Made by a program: the position numbers and the translations under genes
In this document: positions 42,391-49,991 of the stretch, piece after piece
How positions within the stretch are numbered: position 1 is the stretch's first letter
Layout: each line of letters starts with the position of its first letter
Notes under the pieces: model-generated
The model's database searches: none
Seen by the model: only the letters and a program-made list of their open reading frames with translations
Told to the model about the DNA's origin: nothing
Origin: Candidatus Bathyarchaeota archaeon
Lineage (GTDB): Archaea; Thermoproteota; Bathyarchaeia; Bathyarchaeales; Bathycorpusculaceae
Direction of reading: 5' to 3'
Assembly: GCA_026014595.1 (NCBI GenBank)
Contig: JAOZHY010000002.1
Location: 62,001 to 126,000, forward strand
Length of the DNA stretch: 64,000 nucleotides

Positions 42391-42723
42391 GTGACTAAAA
42401 AATCAGGAAACTTCGACGAGCTCTTGCTAAGCGCCATCGATGAAGCCTTAAGTTCTCTGGGCGAATCCGTGAAACAGTCAATTTACTTCCACATCGAGAA
42501 CAAGTTCAGCGTGTCCAGAAACGATATCCCAGAAAATCTCGACCAGTTCCAAGGCGGACTGGAAAAAATTTTCGGCACCGGCGCACGGTTCATAGAAATC
42601 ATGATTATGAAAAACCTGTATGCGAAAATCGGCGTTCCGCTTACGTTGGAAAAACGTAAACAACTTGAATTCATCGAGTACGTGGACGCTGCGAAGCAGG
42701 GATTCTTGAGCAAGACCAATTAG
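42391..42723 (+). CDS. NitrOD5-like small conserved protein
   Basis: 110 aa. All-helical with a conserved pattern: LLLSAIDEALSSLGESVKQS, IYFHIENKFSVSRNDIPENL, EKIFGTGARFIEIMIMKNLY. It resembles the NitrOD5 output domain found alone or in signalling proteins of Thaumarchaeota and related archaea; this is recall, not a search. The start is GTG with GAGG about 9 nt upstream. It precedes a stand-alone response regulator, consistent with a signalling role. Confidence 0.6.
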   Translation: MTKKSGNFDELLLSAIDEALSSLGESVKQSIYFHIENKFSVSRNDIPENLDQFQGGLEKIFGTGARFIEIMIMKNLYAKIGVPLTLEKRKQLEFIEYVDAAKQGFLSKTN

Positions 42724-42810
42724 CGAAGAAAGCGCAACATAATAGAAATTCATATCCGCGGTTCATAAAGGCTTTATCACTGCGCGGCGAAGTGTGTTGC
42801 GTGAACTCAC

Positions 42811-43284
42811 ATGGTTGAGACAGCGAGAATACTTGTTATCGACGACGATGAGAACATAAGGAAAGTGTTAGAAACCATTCTCACAGATGAAGGATATAGC
42901 GTGGAGACAGCGGAAACAGCCAAAAAAGGCATCGAGAAAAGCGAAAAATCCTTCTTCAACCTTGCGCTCATAGACGTTCGCTTGCCCGACATGGAAGGCA
43001 TCGAGCTTCTGTCAAAACTGCGTAATACCAAGCCGAAAATGCGCAAAATTATAGTCACCGGTTACCCGACGCTTCAGAATGCCATCGCCGCGGTGAACAA
43101 GGGCGCAGACGCTTACGTCATGAAACCCTTCGACGTGGAGAAAATCCTTCAGACCATCAAGGAGCAGCTGAAGAAGCAGGAAGAAGAGAAAAGCTTCAGC
43201 GAAGAGAAAGTCGTAGAGTTCATCGAGACCCGCATCAAAGCGCTGGAAACCCTCGACCAAAAGGCTCCAAAGCACAAAGCATAA
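42811..43284 (+). CDS. Stand-alone receiver-domain response regulator
   Basis: 157 aa. Receiver domain with the acidic pocket in LVIDDDENIRK, phosphoacceptor Asp in LALIDVRLPDMEG, Thr/Ser region IIVTGYPTLQNA and Lys in AYVMKPFDVE. The C-terminal ~35 residues are a charged helix with no DNA-binding domain, so it probably signals by protein contact. No histidine kinase lies nearby. Confidence 0.92.
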   Translation: MVETARILVIDDDENIRKVLETILTDEGYSVETAETAKKGIEKSEKSFFNLALIDVRLPDMEGIELLSKLRNTKPKMRKIIVTGYPTLQNAIAAVNKGADAYVMKPFDVEKILQTIKEQLKKQEEEKSFSEEKVVEFIETRIKALETLDQKAPKHKA

Positions 43285-43396
43285 ATCCGTTTTTCCTTTG
43301 CCACAGCTTATTTTTATCAAGTGCGTTCTATTGCTTTCGGGTTCGAACTCGGTTTTGTGTAGAAAATCTTAAGCCTCTTTCTGTTTACCTTAAAAT

Positions 43397-43440
43397 AAAG
43401 CCGCTTTTGGAAAAGGGCGTTGTTTTTTGCTTTTTTATTA
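43397..43440 (+). terminator. T-rich terminator after the response regulator
   Basis: A GC-containing stretch with CTTTT-GG-AAAAG is followed by repeated T-runs (GTTTTTTGCTTTTTTATT), the usual form of an archaeal intrinsic terminator. It lies about 115 nt after the stop at 43284 within the 302-nt gap before nrdR. Confidence 0.45.
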
Positions 43441-43517
43441 CTGCAATCTTGTGTAACTAAACCATAACTGCACGTAGCGGTTGGCGGAGTATTGTAAAAT
43501 TGCTGTGGAAACGGCTT

Positions 43518-43553
43518 AAATAAGCCCTAAACATAGCGTCTATATTGTTTCGT
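43518..43553 (+). promoter_or_regulatory. nrdRDG promoter with possible NrdR-box
   Basis: CTTAAATAAG at about 43516-43525, within the inverted repeat GGCTTA-AA-TAAGCC, is the TATA element. Centred ~20 nt downstream is an imperfect palindrome AAACATA...TATTGTTT (about 43530-43553) at the expected transcription start, where a repressor could act. Similarity to a bacterial NrdR box is only approximate. Confidence 0.4.
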
Positions 43554-43586
43554 TAACACTACGCGAAAGGAGAAGGCTTCAGTAAA

Positions 43587-44033
43587 GTGAAGTGCCCTTA
43601 CTGTGGGTCTGAAGAACTCAAAACACTGGAAACACGCGACTCCCCAGAGAACACCACGCGGCGACGCAAAGAATGCAGCAAATGCGGAAAACGCTTCACC
43701 ACATACGAGTACGTGGAAACCGTGGAGCTCATGGTCAGAAAGAAGGACGGCAAGCTTGAACGCTTCGACGTGAACAAGATAATCCGCGGCTTGCAGAAAG
43801 CCTGCGAAAAAAGACCCGTAACGATGGACCAAATCCACGAGTTGGCAGACCGCGTGCGCCAAGACCTCATGCTGAAAGGCAAAGAGGAAATCACAAGCCA
43901 AGAAATAGGCGACTTAGTCATGAAATACCTGAAAAAACTCGACCGCATCGCGTACATCCGCTTCGCGTCAGTCTACAAGCAGTTTGAAGAGCCTGAAGAT
44001 TTCAGGCGTTTGCTCCTTGAGGTGAAAAAATGA
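43587..44033 (+). CDS. nrdR: NrdR-type repressor (zinc ribbon plus ATP-cone)
   Basis: 148 aa. The N-terminal zinc ribbon CPYCGSEELKTLETRDSPEN and CSKCGKRFTTYE is followed by an ATP-cone (VRKKDGKLERFDVNKIIRGL). In bacteria NrdR senses ATP/dATP and represses ribonucleotide reductase genes. Here it is the first gene of nrdR-nrdD-nrdG, with its stop overlapping the nrdD start, making autoregulation very likely. The start is GTG. NrdR is widespread in bacteria but uncommon in archaea. Confidence 0.93.
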   Translation: MKCPYCGSEELKTLETRDSPENTTRRRKECSKCGKRFTTYEYVETVELMVRKKDGKLERFDVNKIIRGLQKACEKRPVTMDQIHELADRVRQDLMLKGKEEITSQEIGDLVMKYLKKLDRIAYIRFASVYKQFEEPEDFRRLLLEVKK

Positions 44034-46156
44034 AGTATGTCAGAAAACGTGATGGAAGATTAGAACCCTTCGACCAAGAACGCATAACAAACGCAATTTG
44101 GAAAGCCGCCAAGGCAGTGGGCGGAAAAGACCGTGAACAAGCCAAAAAAATCAGCGACCAAGTGGTGGCTGAGCTCCGGAACCGCTTCGGCGAGGACGGC
44201 TGCCCCACAGTCGAAGAAATCCAAGACATAGTTGAAAAAATGCTCATCGAAAACGGGCACGCCCAAACCGCCAAGGCGTACATCCTCTACCGCAAGCAGC
44301 ACCAAGACATGCGCGAGTTAGCCGCGCTCCTGAGCAGCGCGGACTTGGTGGACCAGTACTTGGAGATTGAGGACTGGCGCGTCAGAGAAAACAGCAACAT
44401 GAGCTACTCGCTGCAGGGCTTAAACAACTACCTCTCCAGCACCGTTATCGCTAAGTACTGGATAAGCAGGATTTACCCCTCAAAAATCGCTGAGGCGCAC
44501 TTCTCAGGCGACATGCACATCCACGACCTAGGCGTGTTGGGACCATACTGCGTTGGCTGGGACATAAGCGACCTGCTCCTGTCAGGGTTCGGCGGCGTCC
44601 CAGGCAAAATTGAGAGCAAATCCGCCAAGCACTTCCGCACAGCGCTCGGTCAAATAGTCAACTTCTTCTATACGTTGCAGGGCGAGGCGGCTGGCGCGCA
44701 GGCGTTCAGCAACTTCGACACTTACTTGGCACCGTTCATACGCTACGACCACCTGAGCCAGAAGGAAGTGGAGCAGGCTCTGCAGGAGTTCTTCTTCAAC
44801 ATGAACGTGCCCACCCGCGTGGGTTTCCAGACGCCCTTCACCAACCTGACCTTGGACTTGACGGTGCCAGACTTCATGAAAAACGAAGGCGTGCTGTTCA
44901 ACGGCAAAATCACCGAGGACACCTACGGCGACATGACTCAGGAAATGGAGATGTTCAACTTGGCGTTCGCGGAGGTCATGCAACAAGGCGACGCGAAAGG
45001 CAGGGTTTTCACTTTCCCAATTCCCACGTACAACATAACCAAGGACTTCGGCTGGGACTCGCCCGTATCCCAAGCCATATTCGAAGTCACAGCCAAGTAC
45101 GGTGTGCCCTACTTCTCAAACTTCGTTAACAGCGACATGAAACCTGAGGATGTACGTAGTATGTGCTGCCGCCTGCGCATTGATAACCGCGAGCTGCGCA
45201 AGAGAGGCGGCGGGTTCTTCGGCGCCAACCCACTCACGGGCTCCATAGGTGTGGTGACGCTGAACATGCCACGCATCGGCTACCTGTCCCGCGACGAGGA
45301 CGATTTCTTCCAACGCCTAGGCACCATAATGGAAACAGCCAAACTCAGCCTAGAGATTAAACGCAAGGCGCTCGAGGCGTTCACGGAGAACGGCTTGTAC
45401 CCGTACAGCCGCCGATACCTGCGCCACGTGAAGGAAAGCTACGGCAAGTACTGGAAGAACCACTTCTCCACCATAGGCTTGGTAGGCATCAACGAAGCTA
45501 TCCTCAACCTCTTAGGCGTGAACATCGCCACCCGAGACGGAAAAGACTTCGCCGTGAAAATCCTAAGCTACATGCGGAACAAACTGGTGGAGTTCCAAGA
45601 GGAAACAGGCAACATCTACAACCTTGAAGCCACGCCTGCTGAGGGAACATCGTACAGGCTGGCGCGCATCGACAAACGCAAGTATCCAGAAATTATCGCC
45701 GCGAACGAGCGCCTAGTCCAAACGCAGCACGCGGAACCCTTCTACACCAACAGCAGCCAGCTGCCCGTGGACTTCGAGGGCGACCTGTTCGAGGCGCTGC
45801 AGCACCAGGAGAGCCTGCAGACGCTTTACACGGGCGGCACCGTCTTCCACATCTTCCTCGGCGAACGCCTGCACTCATGGCAGTCAGCCGCGGAGCTAAT
45901 CCGCAAAGTGTCGTGGAACTCGCGCCTGCCCTACTTCACGTTGACACCCACGTTCAGCGTGTGCCCCAGCCACGGCTACACCAGCGGCGAGCATAAGCAG
46001 TGTCCAGTCTGCGGCGCAACCTGCGAAGTCTACTCCCGAGTGGTCGGTTACCTGCGTCCCGTGGACCAGTGGAACGACGGCAAACAAGCCGAGTTCGCCA
46101 TTCGCCGAACCTTCGACAAGTCGGTCGTTATGGCTACCGTGCCGATGGCTCAGTGA
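44030..46156 (+). CDS. nrdD: Anaerobic (class III) ribonucleoside-triphosphate reductase
   Basis: 708 aa. An N-terminal ATP-cone (KYVRKRDGRLEPFDQERITN) is followed by the barrel with YWISRIYPSKIAEAHFSGDM, HDLGVLGPYCVGWD and the Cys-containing finger-loop region. The C-terminus has the zinc site cysteines (CPVCGATCEVYS) and the glycyl-radical motif RVVGYLRPVDQWNDGKQAEF. It makes dNTPs without oxygen, using a radical installed by NrdG encoded next. Confidence 0.97.
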   Translation: MKYVRKRDGRLEPFDQERITNAIWKAAKAVGGKDREQAKKISDQVVAELRNRFGEDGCPTVEEIQDIVEKMLIENGHAQTAKAYILYRKQHQDMRELAALLSSADLVDQYLEIEDWRVRENSNMSYSLQGLNNYLSSTVIAKYWISRIYPSKIAEAHFSGDMHIHDLGVLGPYCVGWDISDLLLSGFGGVPGKIESKSAKHFRTALGQIVNFFYTLQGEAAGAQAFSNFDTYLAPFIRYDHLSQKEVEQALQEFFFNMNVPTRVGFQTPFTNLTLDLTVPDFMKNEGVLFNGKITEDTYGDMTQEMEMFNLAFAEVMQQGDAKGRVFTFPIPTYNITKDFGWDSPVSQAIFEVTAKYGVPYFSNFVNSDMKPEDVRSMCCRLRIDNRELRKRGGGFFGANPLTGSIGVVTLNMPRIGYLSRDEDDFFQRLGTIMETAKLSLEIKRKALEAFTENGLYPYSRRYLRHVKESYGKYWKNHFSTIGLVGINEAILNLLGVNIATRDGKDFAVKILSYMRNKLVEFQEETGNIYNLEATPAEGTSYRLARIDKRKYPEIIAANERLVQTQHAEPFYTNSSQLPVDFEGDLFEALQHQESLQTLYTGGTVFHIFLGERLHSWQSAAELIRKVSWNSRLPYFTLTPTFSVCPSHGYTSGEHKQCPVCGATCEVYSRVVGYLRPVDQWNDGKQAEFAIRRTFDKSVVMATVPMAQ

Positions 46157-46167
46157 AAGGTGAAGAC

Positions 46168-46845
46168 ATGAAGTTCAGCGGCTTACAGAAAATCAGCCTC
46201 ATCGACTACCCAAACAAGATAGCCTCAGTGCTCTACACGCCGGGCTGCAACTTGCGCTGCGGGTTCTGCCACAACTGGCGCATCGCCGTAGACCCGAAAC
46301 CGCCGTTCCTGCAGGAAGCCGTGGCGCTGGAAATCCTCGAAAGCCGCAAAAAATATGTGGACGCCGTCGTGGTCACAGGCGGCGAACCCTGCATGCACAA
46401 CGAGCTACCTCGGTTCTTGGCAAAGCTGAAGGAACGCGGCTTCACGGTGAAGCTGGACACTAACGGGTTTTACCCCGAAGTGCTGGAAGAATGCCTCCCA
46501 AGCGTGGATTACGTGGCTGTGGACGTGAAGACGTCGCTGGAGAAGTACAGGCTGCTGGGCGCCAAAACCACCACTGAACTGCTGCGCACCGTTGAAATGT
46601 TGAAGACGGGCAAGGTGGCGTACGAGTTCAGAACCACCGTGGTTCCCGAGCTTGTCACAGCTGAAGATGTCACGCGGATATGCGAGCTCGTCAAGGGCGC
46701 GAAAACTCATGCGTTTCAGCAGTTCGTGCCACGAGACACGCTGGACAAGCAGTTTGAAGGCTTAAAACCCTACGCGCCAGAAGTCATCAACGAGTTTGCG
46801 GGCACCATGAGGAGTTACGTGGAAAACGTGTTGCTTCGCATATAA
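46168..46845 (+). CDS. nrdG: Anaerobic ribonucleotide reductase activating enzyme
   Basis: 225 aa radical-SAM protein. The 4Fe-4S motif CNLRCGFCHNWR lies near residue 27, with the DTNGFYPEVLEECLPSVDYV and VDVKTSLEKYRLLG strands. It generates the glycyl radical on NrdD. I start at the ATG at 46168 after the nrdD stop, with AGGTGAAG upstream; a longer frame beginning at 46000 inside nrdD is spurious. Confidence 0.95.
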   Translation: MKFSGLQKISLIDYPNKIASVLYTPGCNLRCGFCHNWRIAVDPKPPFLQEAVALEILESRKKYVDAVVVTGGEPCMHNELPRFLAKLKERGFTVKLDTNGFYPEVLEECLPSVDYVAVDVKTSLEKYRLLGAKTTTELLRTVEMLKTGKVAYEFRTTVVPELVTAEDVTRICELVKGAKTHAFQQFVPRDTLDKQFEGLKPYAPEVINEFAGTMRSYVENVLLRI

Positions 46846-46956
46846 ACTAAAAAAAAGAAAACGTATGCATGAACAGTAACTCCATTAAGCAGTCCTTAAG
46901 CGAAAATTTGTAGTTTAGAAGTTTTTTCTGGTGTATTTTGAGATAGTAAATTTTAT

Positions 46957-48543
46957 ATGTTGGCGGGTTCTTTTGTTCTGGTCTGTAGTGATTTAAAATG
47001 GGGTATCGCTTTATCTAACCGCTTCCCTGAAAAAATAAGAGTTTTTGACACCACACTACGCGACGGAGAACAAACCCCCGGAGTTTCCTTAACACCTGAA
47101 AACAAACTGCGCATAGCAGAGCGGCTCGATGAACTCGGCGTAGACGTGATTGAAGCTGGGTTCGCGGCGGTTTCTGAGGGCGAAATGGAAGCCGTGAAGC
47201 TAATCGCCGACGCCGGTTTAAGAGCGGAAATCTGCAGCGCTTCCCGCGGCGTCCGCAGCGACATCGACGCTGTGGCGAAGGCGGGCACAGACAGCATCCA
47301 CCTCATCATCCCCGTCTCCGACCTCCATATCGAGGCGAAGCTCAGGAAGACACGTGAGCAAGTGCTGGAGATAACGCGGGACATGGTGCGGTACGCCAAG
47401 GACTGCGGTTTAATCGTGGAGCTTTCAGCGGAAGACGCCACACGCGCCGACTTCGATTACTTGAAGAAGGTGTTCGCGACGGGTATCGAGGCTGGCGCTG
47501 ATCGCGTGGTCGCTTGCGACACAGTCGGCGTGTTGACTCCAGAGCGAAGTTACCAGTTTTACGGAGACTTGCGAGAATCGCTCGCGGTGCCCGTGGTGAG
47601 TGTGCACTGCCACAACGACTTCGGCATGGCAGTCGCCAACACCGTCCAGGCGCTGCGGGCGGGCGCCAACCAGTTCCACGCAACAATAAATGGGCTGGGC
47701 GAACGCGCCGGCAACGCTTCGCTGGAGGAAATCGTAGTTTCGCTGATGGCGCTGTACAAGCTGAAGCTGGGCATCAAGACGGAGAAGCTGTACGGCATCA
47801 GCCAGTTCGTGCAGCGGTTGACAGGCGTCTACGTGCAGCCCAACAAAGCCATCGTGGGCGAGAACGCGTTCACGCATGAGTCTGGCATCCACACGCAGGG
47901 CATGCTTGCACACCCATCAACCTACGAGCCCATAGCACCAGAACTAGTCGGCGGCACAAGGCGACTGGCACCTGGGAAGCACTCGGGGTCGGCTGGAATC
48001 AAAGCCGCCTTAAGCGATATGGGTTTGGCGCCAACCGAGGAGCAGATGAAGGAAATTTTCAACCGCGTCAAAACCGTGGGCGACAAAGGTAAAACCGTCA
48101 CGGACGCCGATTTGCTTGCGATTGCGGAAAGCGTCATGGGCTTGTCGAAGACCAAACCTATCCAGCTTCTGGAGGTAACGGTGGTCAGCGGCAACACAGT
48201 CACGCCAACAGCGTCCGTCAGGCTGAAACTAAACGGCAACGGCAAAGAAGTCAGCGGCGCAGCCATGGGGGTCGGGCCAGTGGACGCAGCCATAAACGCG
48301 GTTAAGAAAGCTATCGCGGAAGTGGAACCGATCCTTCTGGAGCAGTACAGCGTGAAGGCGATTACAGGCGGAACCGACGCCATGGTCGAAGTCGTGGTGC
48401 GCATGCGCAAAGGCGCCAGGACAGCCACGGCGATGGGAGTGCGCGAGGACATTGTGATGGCAAGCATGGACGCGGTGCTCGGCGCCATGAACGTGCTGAC
48501 CACGGACTACAACGGCTCAAACAACAAGACAAAACAACAATAA
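46957..48543 (+). CDS. LeuA/homocitrate synthase family acyltransferase
   Basis: 528 aa. DRE-TIM metallolyase domain: VFDTTLRDGEQTPGVSLTPE, SVHCHNDFGMAVANTVQALR, VNQFHAT-type NGLGERAGNASLEEI and AFTHESGIHTQGMLAHPSTY; then the LeuA allosteric domain (VVSGNTVTPTASVRLKLNGN to YSVKAITGGTDAMVEVVVRM). The family includes 2-isopropylmalate, citramalate and homocitrate synthases, and this gene could supply either leucine or, with the LysW pathway upstream, homocitrate. The start is uncertain: the ATG at 46957 sits in a TATA-like TTTTATAT. Confidence 0.85.
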   Translation: MLAGSFVLVCSDLKWGIALSNRFPEKIRVFDTTLRDGEQTPGVSLTPENKLRIAERLDELGVDVIEAGFAAVSEGEMEAVKLIADAGLRAEICSASRGVRSDIDAVAKAGTDSIHLIIPVSDLHIEAKLRKTREQVLEITRDMVRYAKDCGLIVELSAEDATRADFDYLKKVFATGIEAGADRVVACDTVGVLTPERSYQFYGDLRESLAVPVVSVHCHNDFGMAVANTVQALRAGANQFHATINGLGERAGNASLEEIVVSLMALYKLKLGIKTEKLYGISQFVQRLTGVYVQPNKAIVGENAFTHESGIHTQGMLAHPSTYEPIAPELVGGTRRLAPGKHSGSAGIKAALSDMGLAPTEEQMKEIFNRVKTVGDKGKTVTDADLLAIAESVMGLSKTKPIQLLEVTVVSGNTVTPTASVRLKLNGNGKEVSGAAMGVGPVDAAINAVKKAIAEVEPILLEQYSVKAITGGTDAMVEVVVRMRKGARTATAMGVREDIVMASMDAVLGAMNVLTTDYNGSNNKTKQQ

Positions 48544-48784
48544 TTCTCAAGAAGTGTCTGCTCGGAAGCTCTACCCCATCCCTAAATAAATCGTCGGGAA
48601 TGAACTCCCCATTAGGCTCCAGGTGTTGCAACCAAATTTAGTTCTGCTTTTTTATACTGTTATCCTGTTGCCCACGAGATGGGTATATGTCCATACTGTC
48701 CGTCGAACTGTTTAGTCTTCTATCGCATGTAACCAGGTTTATTGCTCAAATAAGTAACAATCCATGGGAAGAACATATCAATCT
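48544..48784. other. Intergenic region without clear features
   Basis: Between the LeuA-family gene and the convergent double-Lrp gene. Contains scattered T-runs (CTTTTTTATAC near 48648) that may end the transcript of the upstream gene. A short stretch near 48610-48640 weakly resembles the 3'-associated repeat, but too little to call a copy. Confidence 0.35.
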
Positions 48785-49801
48785 CTAAATAAGAGTTCCA
48801 CCCATAAAATCATTTGGCCAATAATCTGGGATTTCAGCCAAGTAAAATTCTGCTGATTTAATATTCTTTATTGCACTAATTTGTTTTTTGAGACAAAAAA
48901 CATCTGAAAAATCTGACACGTTAATTGCGACTCTCAGGTCATAGGCTCCGCCGACAAATTTGGCGCAGAAGACTGCATTCGGTATCTGAAGTAATTGTGC
49001 CTCGACCTCAGGCAGGTTTCCTCTATTCTCAACTTTTATGTAACTGTCTGCTGTTGCTTTGTAACCTAACTTGTGAAGGTCAAGAGATATGCTTGAAAGG
49101 TTCAAAACGTTTTTTTCTCTAAGGAATTGGTATCTTTGAATAACATTATTTGTTGAAATTCCAAGTTTTTCCGCAATCACTTTGAATGGTGTCCGTGAAT
49201 TTTCCATGAGCATCTTGGCAATACGTTTGTCTATTTCATCTAGGTTTAGTTGTTCATATTTGGGTTTTGATTTTTTAGGTATAATTAAATTTTTTTGTTC
49301 AGACGTTTCAACCAAAAGGTTTTCTGGATGCCATGGGTTATTCCATAAGTCAGCAAAAATTAAAACGTCTAAGCTTTTAACGTATGGTTTAAGATCTATT
49401 TGTTGGACTGTTTCATTTAGCTCATTTAATTTACGTGCTACCACCAGAGCATATATGCTGTATTTGCCTAAGGATCCAGCGATTTTTACGTGTGAATTAG
49501 TTCTTAAAAATTTTCTGACTTTCTCTTGGTCTGCTAAGTCTGTCATTATCCCTATTTCCGCTATGCTTTCGTAACCTACACTAAGAGGGTTAAGGTGCAT
49601 GTGTTCGCCACGAATAATGCCTGTTCTTTTTAATCGTTCATACCTTCTTATTACGGCTGTGACAGAGACGTTGCATATTTTAGATAATTCTGTGAAACTC
49701 GTGCGGGACTCTATTAGCAAGGTCTTTAGAATCTTGAAATCGGTTTCATCAATTTGCTTCGTCTTGTTTACACCTTTGTTTTTTTGGGGAACTGTCATCA
49801 A
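48785..49801 (-). CDS. Double-length Lrp/AsnC-type regulator
   Basis: 338 aa with two tandem helix-turn-helix/RAM units. First: IDETDFKILKTLLIESRTSF, NVSVTAVIRRYERLKRTGII, then a ligand domain. Second: LDEIDKRIAKMLMENSRTPF, LGISTNNVIQRYQFLREKNV, then a second RAM-like half (NAVFCAKFVGGAYDLRVAIN). Such fused regulators are known in archaea; the ligand is unknown. It is divergent from the large surface protein gene, so it may control that gene. Confidence 0.85.
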   Translation of the reverse strand: MMTVPQKNKGVNKTKQIDETDFKILKTLLIESRTSFTELSKICNVSVTAVIRRYERLKRTGIIRGEHMHLNPLSVGYESIAEIGIMTDLADQEKVRKFLRTNSHVKIAGSLGKYSIYALVVARKLNELNETVQQIDLKPYVKSLDVLIFADLWNNPWHPENLLVETSEQKNLIIPKKSKPKYEQLNLDEIDKRIAKMLMENSRTPFKVIAEKLGISTNNVIQRYQFLREKNVLNLSSISLDLHKLGYKATADSYIKVENRGNLPEVEAQLLQIPNAVFCAKFVGGAYDLRVAINVSDFSDVFCLKKQISAIKNIKSAEFYLAEIPDYWPNDFMGGTLI

Positions 49802-49864
49802 CGACTAATCGGCTCCTCATTTTAAATATTGTTGTTGGTTTGCTTTCGTATGTTAGGTGCATTT

Positions 49865-49938
49865 TTTAAATAGTAAATAGGAAATAATATTTATTATTTT
49901 TTTTAGTTTGGCGAATTTTAGAAAAATTTAAATAGTAA
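49865..49938 (+). promoter_or_regulatory. Tandem promoter elements of the surface-protein gene
   Basis: TTTAAATAGTAA occurs at 49865-49876 and again at 49927-49938. The second copy is at the right distance for transcription starting near 49955-49960, leaving a short leader with AAGGAGAAG before the ATG at 49992. The first copy could be an alternative promoter or a regulator site. Confidence 0.5.
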
Positions 49939-49991
49939 CCAATGGAAAATAGGATGCCGCATAAAATAAAAATAAGGAGAAGAAAAAATAC

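Noticed and set aside
43335-43352. GGGTTCGAACTCGG resembles the T-arm of a tRNA
   Set aside because: The flanking bases do not form a T-stem, and no acceptor, D or anticodon arm can be drawn around it.
46895-46915. GCGA-AAA-TTTGTA before the LeuA-family gene resembling the argG/lysW operator
   Set aside because: Only two short words match and the spacing differs by one base; TATA and the distal AATGTCCCA block are absent.
48600-48645. Possible fourth copy of the 3'-associated repeat
   Set aside because: Only short fragments such as GGAGCCTA and GGTTGCAAC-like words match; similarity is too low and broken to call.
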